Positions 27,272-36,741 of a stretch of DNA of 64,000 nt are shown here, piece after piece. Position 1 is the first letter of the stretch. Each line of letters opens with the position of its first letter. Source of the stretch: Streptococcus mitis (GTDB taxonomy: Bacteria; Bacillota; Bacilli; Lactobacillales; Streptococcaceae); NCBI RefSeq assembly GCF_946190375.1, contig NZ_CAMIAF010000003.1, positions 1 through 64,000 of the forward strand, in the 5' to 3' direction. A program made the position numbers and the translations under genes. Under the pieces are notes generated by a model. It was not told the DNA's origin, ran no database searches, and saw nothing but the letters and a program-made list of their open reading frames with translations.

Positions 27272-27442
27272 TAGTGTGTTCACCTCCGTTATTATTTTGC
27301 TTGGGGAATTTTTCCAAAAGAAAAACGCGCCCAAACCTAGACACGAAAGTACAATACGCTTCTTTTTACATGATACGTTTTGTCCTCGGTAGGATATTTA
27401 TGAGTCGAGCTCCCCTACTGTCTTAGGCAGTTTTTTCAAACC
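27272..27442 (-). promoter_or_regulatory. L10 leader (autoregulatory mRNA leader of rplJL)
   Basis: The transcript from the promoter at 27450-27478 has about 170 untranslated bases before rplJ. It begins GACUGCCUAAGACAGUAGGGG and contains several helices, including one near GGAAAAAUUCCCC just ahead of the ribosome site. This position and layout match the known Firmicutes L10 leader, bound by the L10(L12)4 complex to reduce translation. The identification is by position and pattern. Confidence 0.75.
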
Positions 27443-27449
27443 GTATATA

Positions 27450-27478
27450 AGTATAGCATAGTCAAAAAAAGAATGCAA
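27450..27478 (-). promoter_or_regulatory. rplJL promoter
   Basis: The -35 TTGCAT (complement of 27473-27478) and -10 TATACT (complement of 27450-27455) are separated by 17 bases. Confidence 0.7.
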
Positions 27479-27521
27479 GATTTTTGCAAACTTTTTTTAA
27501 AATTTTTTCGTGATTTTTCTT

Positions 27522-28781
27522 TTAAAGTTCTACTGTCAGAACTTGACCTTGCTTAACTACTGGTTCTCCGGCAATATAGACATCATCTACATCACTGGAC
27601 TTGACAGCATAGACTAGGTGAGAGAGCATATTTTCTTGGGGTTGAAGATGGATTTTCCCTTGTGGTTGAATAACGAGAAAATCTGCTTGCTTGCCGACTT
27701 CTAGACTTCCTATCTGATTTTCCATTCCAAGGACCTTAGCCCCTTCGATTGTCAGTGCCTTGAGAGCTGTTTCGATAGGAAATTGGCTGGCATCTCCGCT
27801 ATTCATTTTCTGAAGGAGAGCTGCAGTCCGTCCTTCCTCAAACATATCTAGATTGTTATTGGAAGCAACCGAATCTGTCGCAATTCCTACTGCCACTCCT
27901 GCTTTTTGGAGTTGGATGATTGGAGCGATTCCTGAGGCCAGTTTAAGGTTACTGATAGGATTATGGGCGATAGCCACTTGAGAAGTTGCCAAACGTTCAA
28001 TTTCTCGCTCGTTTAATTCTACCCCATGAGCAAAGACAGAAGGATGATCTAAGTAACCCAGTTCTTCTAGAAAAGCGAGGGGACGTTTGCCGTATCGTTT
28101 CAGGATAATTCCTGACTCCTCCTTGGTCTCCGCCACGTGGATATGGAGAGGAATATTCAACTCTTTTGCCATATCTAAGCTTTCTGCCAGCAAGTCTATA
28201 CTACAACTGTAGGGAGAATGTGGAGCTACCATCACCTTGAAATTTGGATTTTTATATTCTAAGATTTTCTCTATGATGAATCGAGTTCTGCTTATAGTTT
28301 CATCAGTTGTCTCTGTCTCCGAAGAAAAGAGGGTAGGTGAGAAATAACAACGCATCTTGGAATCTTTCACTGCCTGATAAATCCGTTCAATATCCACACC
28401 ATTGGGATTATACATATCATTAAAGGTTGTTGTTCCTGACTGGAGCATCTCTGTCAGAGCTTCTTTAACCGCCTTAGTAGTCATGTCGGGAGTAAACTCA
28501 GCTTCTGCTGGCCAGATATAGTCATTGAGCCATTCATGAAGATTACTATCATCTCGGACTCCTCTCAATCCTGTCATAGCAGAGTGTGTGTGGCAATTAA
28601 CCAAACCAGGCATAATCCAGGCTCCCTGATAGTCTATAATCTGCTCAGCTTGCTCTAAAATCTCTGACTTCTCTTGACCAACATAGACGATTTGAGAATC
28701 CTTAACTGCTAAGATTCCAGCCAAATAAACATGGAAATCTTGGTCACAAGTCACGATATTTACATGCTGAAAGACTTTCAT
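27522..28781 (-). CDS. amidohydrolase of the TrzA/MtaD deaminase family
   Basis: This encodes 419 residues. The metal-binding signatures of the cyclic amidohydrolases are present: VNCHTHSAM (~57), HVAETKEE (~214), FAHGVEL (~250) and IATDSVASNN (~297). The family includes 5'-methylthioadenosine/S-adenosylhomocysteine deaminase, guanine deaminase and chlorohydrolases; MtaD-type is the likeliest substrate class, but this is not decided by the motifs. It stands alone between rplJ and the ABC pair and is a core mitis-group gene. Confidence 0.85.
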   Translation of the reverse strand: MKVFQHVNIVTCDQDFHVYLAGILAVKDSQIVYVGQEKSEILEQAEQIIDYQGAWIMPGLVNCHTHSAMTGLRGVRDDSNLHEWLNDYIWPAEAEFTPDMTTKAVKEALTEMLQSGTTTFNDMYNPNGVDIERIYQAVKDSKMRCYFSPTLFSSETETTDETISRTRFIIEKILEYKNPNFKVMVAPHSPYSCSIDLLAESLDMAKELNIPLHIHVAETKEESGIILKRYGKRPLAFLEELGYLDHPSVFAHGVELNEREIERLATSQVAIAHNPISNLKLASGIAPIIQLQKAGVAVGIATDSVASNNNLDMFEEGRTAALLQKMNSGDASQFPIETALKALTIEGAKVLGMENQIGSLEVGKQADFLVIQPQGKIHLQPQENMLSHLVYAVKSSDVDDVYIAGEPVVKQGQVLTVEL

Positions 28782-28839
28782 TCTAGGCTCCTTTTCTATA
28801 AGACAATTTACAGTGAATAATTTTTCTAGCTATTGTAAC

Positions 28840-28867
28840 AAAAAAGTCACCCGAAGGCAACTTTTTT
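28840..28867. terminator. terminator after the ABC exporter operon
   Basis: AAAAAAGT (28840-28847) pairs with ACTTTTTT (28860-28867) around an inner ACC-CGAA-GG hairpin. It lies 29 bases past the end of the second ABC gene. Confidence 0.7.
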
Positions 28868-28895
28868 CGTTCATAAGATTTTAAAATAGAAAGGC

Positions 28896-30644
28896 TTATT
28901 CAGAGCTAAAAGCGGCAGCTTGCTGCATTTGGTAATACTTGCCTTTTCTAGCCATGAGGTCCTGATGATTGCCATGCTCCACAATATCGCCATCCACTAA
29001 GACTAGAATCATATCCGCATCCTGAATGGTTGACAAGCGGTGAGCAATGATAAAGCTTGTGCGCCCCTTCATGAGTTTAGCAAATGCATCCTGAACTAGC
29101 ACTTCTGTCCGTGTATCGATGGAGGAAGTCGCCTCGTCTAAGATGAGAATCTTTGGAATAGCCAGAAAGACTCGGGCAATGGTCAAGAGCTGGGCTTGAC
29201 CGACAGAGAGAGATTCTCCTGCATTTTCCAACTTGGTATCGTAACCCTGCGGCAACTGTTGGATGAAAAAGTCTGCATTGGCTGCTTTGGCAGCAGCAAT
29301 CACTTGCTCCCGACTAGCATCAGGATTACAAAAGGCAATATTGTCATGGATGGTTCCTTGCTTGAGCCAGGTTTCTTGGAGCACCATACCAAACTGTTGT
29401 CTCAATGATGCCCGGGTATAGTCATAAATGGATTTCCCATCCAGCAAGATATCTCCCGAGTTAATGGGATAAAAACGCATGAGGAGATTGATAAGAGTTG
29501 ATTTTCCGGCACCTGTCGGACCAACAATAGCTACCTTGCTACCAGCTGGAATATCAATAGATAAATCCTTAATCAAAATCTTTTCAGGATGGTAGCCAAA
29601 AGAGACATGTTTAAAGGAAATAGCTCCCTTAACTTGGTCACTGGTCAACTCTTCCTTACCACTTTCAGCCACCTCAGGACTATCTAAGACTCCATAAACA
29701 CGCTCCGCGCAAGCGAGAGCACTTTGCAACTCGGCTAGAACTGAAGAAATATCGTTAAAAGGCTTGGTGTATTGCTGAACATAGTTCAAAAAAGTCACTA
29801 AGCGTCCAATGGTCAAGGTGGACCCCATCATGATACGATAAGCTCCTACTCCAGCTAGAAGGGCATAAATAAGCGCATTTACAAAGCGAGTCGAAGGATT
29901 AACCGTTGAAGAGTAAAAGATAGCTGACTGCGAATAACCTGCATAGTTGTCATTAGCCTCACGCAGTCTTTGGATAAAATCTTCTTGAGCATTGAAGGAC
30001 TGGATAATTGTCTGTTGGCTAAGCGATTCTTCAATCAACTGAGTCTGAATTCCCCGCGTCTCTGTTTGCTTTTGGAAGAGATGATAGGAGCGTTTGGCAA
30101 TAAAGCGTGAAATTACCATAGACAGTGGCGTCAACAGCAAGACCAAGAGGGTCATGAGGAGATGAATTTGAAGCATGGCTAGAATACTAACCAAAATCAT
30201 TAAGACGCCAATAAAAAATTGGTTAAAAATCATGGTCAAGCCAGCTGCCAACTGTTCGATATCTGTGGTCACACGACTGACCATCTCTCCACTTCCTTGC
30301 TGATCAACAAAAGCAATCGGTAACCGATGGAGCTTATGGATGATTTGATCTCGCAAGTCTCTGGTATAAGAGAAGATTAGGCGATTATAGAGAAGAGGAT
30401 TGGCCCACTGCACAAGGGTATTTCCTATGACAACCAAGATCATTTGGAGAAAAATCTGCCAAAAAACTGGTGAAGAACCAGCCACCAGGACTTGGTCAAT
30501 GACCTGCCCAATCAAGATAGGAAGATAAATTGATAATCCAACTTGGGCAATAGTTCCTAGAAAGGCTAGGAAAAGAAGGAAGGGATTGCTTGCTAAATCT
30601 TTTGCCAAACGTTTGAGCGTCTGGTTTGCAGTTTGTCGTCTCAT
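28896..30644 (-). CDS. ABC exporter subunit, ATPase-membrane fusion (second of pair)
   Basis: This encodes 582 residues from the ATG at 30644, which follows AGGAGG and starts one base after the upstream gene's stop; an ATG at 30674 lies inside that gene. Six membrane segments (~20-300) precede a nucleotide-binding domain with Walker A GPTGAGKST (~378), signature LSVGQ (~480) and Walker B ILILDEAT (~500). The signature is LSVGQ rather than LSGGQ, which is common in one half of heterodimeric exporters. With the 574-residue partner it forms a multidrug-type heterodimer. The substrate is not known. Confidence 0.9.
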   Translation of the reverse strand: MRRQTANQTLKRLAKDLASNPFLLFLAFLGTIAQVGLSIYLPILIGQVIDQVLVAGSSPVFWQIFLQMILVVIGNTLVQWANPLLYNRLIFSYTRDLRDQIIHKLHRLPIAFVDQQGSGEMVSRVTTDIEQLAAGLTMIFNQFFIGVLMILVSILAMLQIHLLMTLLVLLLTPLSMVISRFIAKRSYHLFQKQTETRGIQTQLIEESLSQQTIIQSFNAQEDFIQRLREANDNYAGYSQSAIFYSSTVNPSTRFVNALIYALLAGVGAYRIMMGSTLTIGRLVTFLNYVQQYTKPFNDISSVLAELQSALACAERVYGVLDSPEVAESGKEELTSDQVKGAISFKHVSFGYHPEKILIKDLSIDIPAGSKVAIVGPTGAGKSTLINLLMRFYPINSGDILLDGKSIYDYTRASLRQQFGMVLQETWLKQGTIHDNIAFCNPDASREQVIAAAKAANADFFIQQLPQGYDTKLENAGESLSVGQAQLLTIARVFLAIPKILILDEATSSIDTRTEVLVQDAFAKLMKGRTSFIIAHRLSTIQDADMILVLVDGDIVEHGNHQDLMARKGKYYQMQQAAAFSSE

Positions 30645-30645
30645 G

Positions 30646-32370
30646 CTAGTCCTCCTTCCCATGTTGGGATGCATTGATTTCGCGATAGACTTGACTGGAT
30701 TTCATCAAGTCCTCGTGCTTGCCGATAGCTAGGAGCTCACCTTTTTCCAAGAGGAGAATCTGGTCTGCCATACGAAGTGTTGAGGTTCGTTGAGAAATCA
30801 AGATTAAGCTCGTGTTTGGTAAATTTTCTCGGATAGCTTTCAAGAGTTTGGACTCCGTAATGGTATCCAACGCCGAGGTCGCATCATCTAGGATGAGAAA
30901 TGGAGCCTGGCGCAAGACTGCTCGAGCAATCGACAGCCTTTGTTTTTGTCCGCCTGAGAAATTTCGACCTCCTGCCTCAACTAGGGCATCCAAGAGTCCT
31001 TCCTTTTCACTGACAAAATCCTTGGCTTGAGCAATTTCCAATGCCTGCCAGAGTTCTTGGTCAGTTACTTCTTGATCTAAACCTAAAGTCAAGTTGGAAC
31101 GAATGGTTCCTTTAAAGAGTTCGACTTTTTGGGGCACATAGGCAATCCAAGACCGCCACTGCTCAAGATTACGAGGACTAGATCCATCTCGATAAGGGTA
31201 AATGCACCCCTTGTCTGCTGGATAAAGTCCAAGGATGAGTTGTACTAAGCTTGATTTACCAGAACCTGTTCCCCCAATGATACCAAGGATTTGCCCTTGC
31301 TGCATATCAAAGGAAATATCTCTCAGAGAAGGCTGGGCCGCATCAGGATAGGTAAAGGTCAGTTCTTGAACTTGTAAAATCTGATCACTGGTAGCTTGCT
31401 TTTGTTCTAATTCTGAATGAATATCTTCTGGAGCCTCAGCAAAGACTTCCTCGATTCGCTTGGCTGAGATATATGACTGGTTGAGGGAATTTATCAGCAT
31501 GGCTAGCTTGACCAATTCCACCAAAATCTGCAAGAGATAGTTGATAAGGGCAATGAGGGCCCCTTGACTGAGCAATCCTCCTTGGATAGAAATATAGCCT
31601 TGCCAGATGATAACAAGGAGGGTTCCATTAACAATCAGATAGGTCAGAGGTGTTAATAAACTAGACCAGAAACCCGTCTTTTCTTGTAAACTAGCATAAA
31701 CTTGGTTAAGGGTTTGAAAAATCTGTAACTCTCGTTTTTCTTGACCAAAAGCACGAATCACTCTCATCCCTTGTAATTGCTGGCGTGTTTCCTGAACTAG
31801 TTGGTCCGTTTTCTTTCTGAGACTGCTGTAGAGAGGATTGACCAACCGAGAAAGACCTACAATGACGATGGTCAAAATGACAACCATGATCAAGAACCAG
31901 AGAGTCAGCTCAGCTGAGATGCGATAGGCCATAAAGATAGCGCCAAAGACAATAATAGGTGCTCGCAAAAAGAGACGCAGGAATTGATTAATACCAGTCT
32001 GAATCTGGTAGGTATCCGAAGTCAAGCGAGTGACCAAGCTAGAAGTGGTCAAACGATCTCTGCTGTCCTTGGGCAAGGAAAGAATATGGCGATAGAGGTC
32101 ACCTGTCAATTCTTTGGCAAATCCAACCGCTGCCTTGGCTGAGTAAAATTGAGCTACCAAGGCCACTACAACGCCAATCACTGCAAAGATAAGGAGCTGG
32201 CCAATCTGCATCCATAGATGACCTTGATTTCTTTGGGGCAAGGATTGGTCAACAATCCCAGCAATCACCATAGGAACTAAGAGCTCAAACACAGCTTCTA
32301 GTAGCTTGAACAAGGGTGCTAAAATTGATTCCTTGATGTAGGGTTTAAAGTAAGATAATAGGTGTTTCAT
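30646..32370 (-). CDS. ABC exporter subunit, ATPase-membrane fusion (first of pair)
   Basis: This encodes 574 residues. The membrane domain (~15-300) is followed by Walker A GGTGSGKSS (~367), the canonical signature FSGGQ (~473) and Walker B LILDDATSALD (~493). In the Walker B motif an Asp replaces the usual catalytic Glu. So this half has the canonical signature but a changed catalytic base, while the partner has the reverse: one consensus and one degenerate ATP site, as in known heterodimeric exporters. It is translated with the 582-residue partner downstream. Confidence 0.9.
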   Translation of the reverse strand: MKHLLSYFKPYIKESILAPLFKLLEAVFELLVPMVIAGIVDQSLPQRNQGHLWMQIGQLLIFAVIGVVVALVAQFYSAKAAVGFAKELTGDLYRHILSLPKDSRDRLTTSSLVTRLTSDTYQIQTGINQFLRLFLRAPIIVFGAIFMAYRISAELTLWFLIMVVILTIVIVGLSRLVNPLYSSLRKKTDQLVQETRQQLQGMRVIRAFGQEKRELQIFQTLNQVYASLQEKTGFWSSLLTPLTYLIVNGTLLVIIWQGYISIQGGLLSQGALIALINYLLQILVELVKLAMLINSLNQSYISAKRIEEVFAEAPEDIHSELEQKQATSDQILQVQELTFTYPDAAQPSLRDISFDMQQGQILGIIGGTGSGKSSLVQLILGLYPADKGCIYPYRDGSSPRNLEQWRSWIAYVPQKVELFKGTIRSNLTLGLDQEVTDQELWQALEIAQAKDFVSEKEGLLDALVEAGGRNFSGGQKQRLSIARAVLRQAPFLILDDATSALDTITESKLLKAIRENLPNTSLILISQRTSTLRMADQILLLEKGELLAIGKHEDLMKSSQVYREINASQHGKED

Positions 32371-32405
32371 AAATCCCTTCTATTCGTATTCTGGAAATAA
32401 AGAAA

Positions 32406-32420
32406 GTGGGAAGCGCCCAC
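32406..32420 (-). terminator. terminator after msrAB
   Basis: GTGGG and CCCAC arms around a 5-base loop are followed on the minus strand by TTTCTTTATTT. Confidence 0.65.
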
Positions 32421-32430
32421 CATCTCTGTT

Positions 32431-33357
32431 TTATTTGTTTAAGTAAGGCAGTAGATAGCCATATCCTGCTTCTTCCATCTCATCCTTAGCCACAAAGCGC
32501 AAGGAAGCAGAATTGATACAGTAACGGAGGCCACCAAACTCACGAGGTCCATCTGTGAAAACATGACCCAAATGAGCATTCCCCGACCGAGAACGAACCT
32601 CGATTCGCTCCATTCCATGACTCAGGTCCTTGTAATAGTGAATCAACTCTTTTGAAATCGGATGGCTAAAACTTGGCCAACCACAACCTGAGGCAAACTT
32701 ATCCTTGGCAAAAAAGAGTGGCTCACCCGTCGTAATATCTACATAAATCCCTTCTTCAAAGGTTTGGTCATAGGCATTGGTAAATGGAGCCTCTGTAGCA
32801 GCTTCTTGGGTAACACGATAGGACTCTTCAGTTAAGCTTTCCTTTAACACCTCTTGACTAGGCTTTTCATAGTTAGAGGCATCAATCAATGGCTTATCAG
32901 CATCGGTCACATCAATATGACAGTAACCTGAAGGATTCTTCTTAAGATAGTCTTCAGCCAGAATATAGTGGCGAAGTTTCTCCACCTCTACTGCAATCTT
33001 TCGACCCAGCATGCGTTCCTGCTCCTGCACCACTGTATAGATAGCTGGCAAGTCTGCATCATCTTGGTAATAAATCCCAGTTCGATATTGGCGACCACGG
33101 TCATTCCCTTGTTGATTGATGGATAAAGGGTCGATGACACGGAAATAATAAAGCAAAATTTCTCTGAGTGACACTGCATTTTCATCATAAATCACTTGAA
33201 CCGTTTCTGCATGGTCTGTTTCCTTGAGCAGCTGGTAATTGGTCGTTTCGACTTGTCCATTAGCGTAGCCAACACTGGTTGCTAGCACTCCAGAAATGCG
33301 TGAAAAATATTCCTCTAGGCCCCAAAAACAACCACCTGCTAGATAAATTTCTGCCAT
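32431..33357 (-). CDS. msrAB: bifunctional methionine sulfoxide reductase MsrAB, cytoplasmic
   Basis: This encodes 308 residues with no signal peptide. The MsrA half has [11 protein letters not shown] with catalytic Cys10. The MsrB half (~170-308) has [10 protein letters not shown] (~222) and [11 protein letters not shown] with the catalytic Cys near 279. The two halves reduce the S and R forms of methionine sulfoxide and so repair oxidised proteins, which matters for a hydrogen peroxide-producing streptococcus. It corresponds to the cytoplasmic MsrAB2 type of pneumococcus, as opposed to the secreted MsrAB1. Confidence 0.95.
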   Translation of the reverse strand: MAEIYLAGGCFWGLEEYFSRISGVLATSVGYANGQVETTNYQLLKETDHAETVQVIYDENAVSLREILLYYFRVIDPLSINQQGNDRGRQYRTGIYYQDDADLPAIYTVVQEQERMLGRKIAVEVEKLRHYILAEDYLKKNPSGYCHIDVTDADKPLIDASNYEKPSQEVLKESLTEESYRVTQEAATEAPFTNAYDQTFEEGIYVDITTGEPLFFAKDKFASGCGWPSFSHPISKELIHYYKDLSHGMERIEVRSRSGNAHLGHVFTDGPREFGGLRYCINSASLRFVAKDEMEEAGYGYLLPYLNK

Positions 33358-33388
33358 CTTTATTTCTCCTTTATCAAGTTTTTAACTA

Positions 33389-33504
33389 ATACTCTTCGAA
33401 AATCTCTTCAAACCACGTCAGCTTACATCTGCAACCTCAAAGCAGTGCTTTGAGCAACCTGCGGCTAGCTTCCTAGTTTGCTCTTTGATTTTCATTGAGT
33501 ATAA
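33389..33504. repeat. BOX element (boxA-boxC form)
   Basis: The sequence starts ATACTCTTCGAAAATCTC, contains CAAACCACGTCAGC (boxA end) and CTTTGAGCAACCTGCGGC (boxC), and ends TTTTCATTGAGTATAA. The termini are inverted (ATACTC / GAGTAT), as in BOX elements of S. pneumoniae and relatives. The boxB module is absent. It lies between thrB and msrAB. Confidence 0.88.
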
Positions 33505-33514
33505 ACTTCTTTTC

Positions 33515-33557
33515 AAAAAAAGGATAGGAAGCTCTCTGGTCGAGAGTTTCCCCATCC
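33515..33557 (-). terminator. terminator after thrB
   Basis: Arms 33522-33536 and 33542-33557 form a long, slightly imperfect stem; on the minus strand a T run (33515-33521) follows. It ends the hom-thrB operon. Confidence 0.8.
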
Positions 33558-33570
33558 CATCTTCTATTCT

Positions 33571-34440
33571 TTATTTTGCTTCTACACGGACACCTTGGGT
33601 ATCAACTTTCAAGTCATGAAGTTTTCCTTTGAAAGGTTGCTTTTCCAATTCTGCCTTAATCGTTGGCATCTTGTCATGAGAAGCCAAGACCATAACTGTC
33701 GGCCCAGCACCAGAGAGGTAGGTTGCATAGGCACCATTTTCTTTGGCCACTTGCTTAATCGTCGCAAATTCTCTCACCAAGTCCTGACGATAGCGCTCGT
33801 GGAAGAGATCTCCCTCGATTGCTTGCCCAGCGGTCACCATGTCTCCTGCCAATAAGGCCGCAACCGCCACATTGGCGATAGAACTAGCTGCAACAGCTTC
33901 CTTATAGGACAATTTCTTAGGCAAGACACCACGGCTGTCTCGAGTACGCAATTCATAGTTGGGAATGTAGGCTAGGAAATCACACTCTGGGAAGTCTGCT
34001 ACGATAGCAGAAACTTGCCCATCAACGGAGCTGGCAATAACGAGATTACCATAAATGGCCGGAGCTACATTGTCAGGGTGTCCTTCAATCTTAGTCGCCA
34101 ACTGCAATTTTTCATGATCAGACAGGTTGAGCTGACCCAGTTGGTTGGCTAGTTCAATCCCAGCTACAATAACCGAGCTGGAAGAACCCAAACCACGCGC
34201 CAAGGGAACATCACTAGTCATTTTCAAACGTCTTGGTTGTAAATCTGGTACAATTTGCAAGGCAATTTTTAGTAAGAGATTACGCTCGTCATGAGGAATC
34301 CATTTGCCGATCTGGTGTTCAATCAGCCATTCATCCCGTTCTTCACAGACCTCGATTTGAAGATATTTGGTTACAGCTACACCGACCGAGTCAAAACCTG
34401 GCCCGATATTGGCACTGGTTGCAGGTACAATAATCTTCAT
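33571..34440 (-). CDS. thrB: homoserine kinase
   Basis: This encodes 289 residues of the GHMP kinase family. The ATP-binding [16 protein letters not shown] motif is at about residue 75-90, with the N-terminal [15 protein letters not shown] typical of ThrB. It phosphorylates homoserine on the way to threonine. It begins one base after the hom stop and shares its transcript. A terminator and a BOX element follow. Confidence 0.96.
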   Translation of the reverse strand: MKIIVPATSANIGPGFDSVGVAVTKYLQIEVCEERDEWLIEHQIGKWIPHDERNLLLKIALQIVPDLQPRRLKMTSDVPLARGLGSSSSVIVAGIELANQLGQLNLSDHEKLQLATKIEGHPDNVAPAIYGNLVIASSVDGQVSAIVADFPECDFLAYIPNYELRTRDSRGVLPKKLSYKEAVAASSIANVAVAALLAGDMVTAGQAIEGDLFHERYRQDLVREFATIKQVAKENGAYATYLSGAGPTVMVLASHDKMPTIKAELEKQPFKGKLHDLKVDTQGVRVEAK

Positions 34441-34441
34441 C

Positions 34442-35728
34442 TTATTCTCCTAGCACCTTGAAGGTATTCAATAGGTCGAATTCTGAAACCTTCTTCAATT
34501 CAGCTGAGACATTTTCAAGCTGCGCTTTATTAATCTTATGTGTGATAATCACTACACGCGCCTTGTCACCATCTTTGCCATCTTGGAGGATTTGCTTGAA
34601 GGAAATATCTTGAGCGTTAAAAATCTCAGCCAATTTCAAGACCTGACCTTTTGAGTCTGGAGCCAAGATTGAGAAGTAGTAATTTGCTTTGACATCTTCT
34701 GGATTTGCCAAGACCAAGTCACGGCTGTATTCGTTGAAGTCTTTGCCAATGGTACCATCATTCAAACGACGAACGATACGGACAATATCCGCCACCACAC
34801 TTGTTGCAGTTGGTTTTTGACCAGCACCTGGTCCGTAGTACATAGACTCACCAATACCGATAGATTCTACAAAGACAGCGTTCATTACCCCATTTACACT
34901 GGCAAGTGGGTGTGCTTTAGGTAGGAAGGTTGGAGTCACTTCTGCAGCAATTCCTGAAGGAGTTTCCTCGATAGAACCAACCAATTTCACTACATAGCCA
35001 AGATCTTGAGCTACAGCTACGTCTTCTGGTGTGATGTTGCGGATTCCCTTGTGGGCTACATCATCAAAGGCAACCTTCATGCCAAAGGCAAATTGGCTCA
35101 AAATGACCATCTTGTAGGCTGCATCAATACCATCTACGTCATTCGTAGGATCGCTTTCTGCAAATCCTAGTCTTTGTGCTTCCGCAAGAGCATCATCGTA
35201 AGACCAGCCTTCTTCCACCATCTTGGTCATCATGAAATTGGAAGTTCCGTTGACTACTCCAAGCACGCGCGTGATTTTATCAGAAGCCAAGGAATTTGCT
35301 AGAGTACGAAGAATTGGAATCCCACCAGCTACTGCTGCTTCGTAGTAAAGTGCTACATTATGCTCTTTAGCGATTTCTAACAATTCTGCACCATGGACAG
35401 CCAAAAGGTCCTTGTTAGCAGTCACAACGTGTTTCCCAGCTTCCAAGGCACGAGTGATAAAGGTTTTAGCTGGTTCGATACGCCCCATCAATTCCACTAC
35501 GATCGTAATGTCTTGATCTGACAAAATGTCATCCACATTGGTTACAAAGTTAAAGTCATTCCCTGCTGCAAGCAAGCGATTCTTTTCATCTTCATCCTTG
35601 ACCAATACCTTGGCAACTTCAATCTCTGAATGTGCTGATTGATTGATTTTTTCTCCATTTTCCTTTAGGAGGAAAGGCACACCACTTGCAACGGTACCAA
35701 ATCCTAGTAAAGCAATTTTAACTGTCAT
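34442..35728 (-). CDS. hom: homoserine dehydrogenase
   Basis: This encodes 428 residues from the ATG at 35728 (GAGGAG upstream); the frame to 35761 is an extension without a site. The NAD(P)-binding loop GFGTVASG is at residues 9-16, the catalytic region has [11 protein letters not shown], and the C-terminus (~350-428) is an ACT regulatory domain, expected for feedback by threonine. It converts aspartate semialdehyde to homoserine. It forms an operon with thrB. Confidence 0.96.
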   Translation of the reverse strand: MTVKIALLGFGTVASGVPFLLKENGEKINQSAHSEIEVAKVLVKDEDEKNRLLAAGNDFNFVTNVDDILSDQDITIVVELMGRIEPAKTFITRALEAGKHVVTANKDLLAVHGAELLEIAKEHNVALYYEAAVAGGIPILRTLANSLASDKITRVLGVVNGTSNFMMTKMVEEGWSYDDALAEAQRLGFAESDPTNDVDGIDAAYKMVILSQFAFGMKVAFDDVAHKGIRNITPEDVAVAQDLGYVVKLVGSIEETPSGIAAEVTPTFLPKAHPLASVNGVMNAVFVESIGIGESMYYGPGAGQKPTATSVVADIVRIVRRLNDGTIGKDFNEYSRDLVLANPEDVKANYYFSILAPDSKGQVLKLAEIFNAQDISFKQILQDGKDGDKARVVIITHKINKAQLENVSAELKKVSEFDLLNTFKVLGE

Positions 35729-35820
35729 GTTTGTCTCCTCGAAATTTTCTAATATAGCCATTATAACAGAATTTTATGAAAATTCCTATTATAGTAAATC
35801 ACTATTTCAATCTAGAAAAG

Positions 35821-35842
35821 AAAAAACGAATCAAACGATTCG
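35821..35842 (-). terminator. terminator after mecA
   Basis: CGAATC (35827-35832) and GATTCG (35837-35842) pair around a 4-base loop; TTTTTT (35821-35826) follows on the minus strand. Confidence 0.8.
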
Positions 35843-35879
35843 CTCTTCTTAAAATCTAGAAAAAGCTTTCCAGAAATGA

Positions 35880-36617
35880 TTATCCAATCTTTTGCAGATT
35901 AAGTACTGCATCGTGATTCATCAAGACTTGGCCATACTCCTGCAAGACTGAGCGACTGATGTCACTATCGTCCGCAAACTCGCGCATACGGGCCAAAAGC
36001 CAAGCTGGATATGGACTTGGATGATTTTCAATATCCACTAAAATGGTCAAATAATAGCGCTCATTCATCTTGTAGAGTTCAGAAGTTTCCATCTCAAAAG
36101 TCACTGTCTTGGCAAAAGCTACCAAGTCGGCCAACTTAGCAAAAGAAAGGATGTAGTAGATGTAAGGTTCTTTCTTGCTCTCAGCTTCTTGTTCAGCCTG
36201 TTCCTGCTCTTCTTCCTTGGCTTCGACTTGCTCAAGAGATTGAATCGCTTCGATATCATCCTTAGTTTTATCCGCGATGCTTTTTTCCAAGGTTTTGATA
36301 AATTCATCTGGCGACATTTGAGCCAATTCTTCCATGTCTGGCAAATCCGATAAGTCTTCAAAATCTAGATTTTGGTCAATCTTTGATTTGGTTACAAAGA
36401 CATCTACCTTATCAGGTTTTGGAGTCACACGGAAGCTCAACATACCTGTATCTAAAAAGCTATCAGGCATCTCTAACTCATCCAAGATAGCATAAAAGAA
36501 CTCTTCTGTTTTTTCTTGAGGAACGAGAAAGTCAGCAATCTCCATTCCTCGATCCATCAAATCCTCTAAAGACATCGTGATTTTCAAAGTTGTATCACTA
36601 ATTTGTTTCATTTTCAT
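35880..36617 (-). CDS. mecA: adaptor protein MecA
   Basis: This encodes 245 residues from the ATG at 36617; an upstream ATG at 36632 is less supported. The N-terminal MKMKQISDTTLKITMSLEDL domain, the acidic linker rich in Glu/Gln (~125-150), and the C-terminal domain that binds ClpC are all visible. In streptococci MecA targets ComX/ComW for degradation by ClpCP and so limits competence. The gene is monocistronic, with a promoter at 36649-36677 and a terminator at 35821-35842. Confidence 0.95.
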   Translation of the reverse strand: MKMKQISDTTLKITMSLEDLMDRGMEIADFLVPQEKTEEFFYAILDELEMPDSFLDTGMLSFRVTPKPDKVDVFVTKSKIDQNLDFEDLSDLPDMEELAQMSPDEFIKTLEKSIADKTKDDIEAIQSLEQVEAKEEEQEQAEQEAESKKEPYIYYILSFAKLADLVAFAKTVTFEMETSELYKMNERYYLTILVDIENHPSPYPAWLLARMREFADDSDISRSVLQEYGQVLMNHDAVLNLQKIG

Positions 36618-36648
36618 TGCTAGTAACCTCATACTTTCAGTTCTATCT

Positions 36649-36677
36649 ATTATACTAGATTTTTACGATTTTATCAA
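36649..36677 (-). promoter_or_regulatory. mecA promoter
   Basis: The -35 TTGATA (complement of 36672-36677) and a perfect -10 TATAAT (complement of 36649-36654) are 17 bases apart, 32 bases before the mecA start. Confidence 0.8.
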
Positions 36678-36695
36678 AAGAATGGAGCGAGAATG

Positions 36696-36704
36696 TGATA
36701 TAAT
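36696..36704 (+). promoter_or_regulatory. extended -10 promoter of the broken flippase
   Basis: TGATATAAT is a full extended -10 (TGnTATAAT), the usual mitis-group promoter form, 38 bases before the flippase start at 36742. No good -35 is seen. Confidence 0.7.
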
Positions 36705-36741
36705 ACTAGAGACCATTTTACAATACAAGAAAGAAAGTACA

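Noticed and set aside
26943-27392. 149-residue plus-strand frame over rplJ
   Set aside because: It is antisense to L10 and its leader; codon use is that of a shadow frame.
33389-33504. Considered as a small RNA gene because of inverted termini
   Set aside because: The sequence matches the boxA and boxC parts of the known BOX repeat, which explains the structure.
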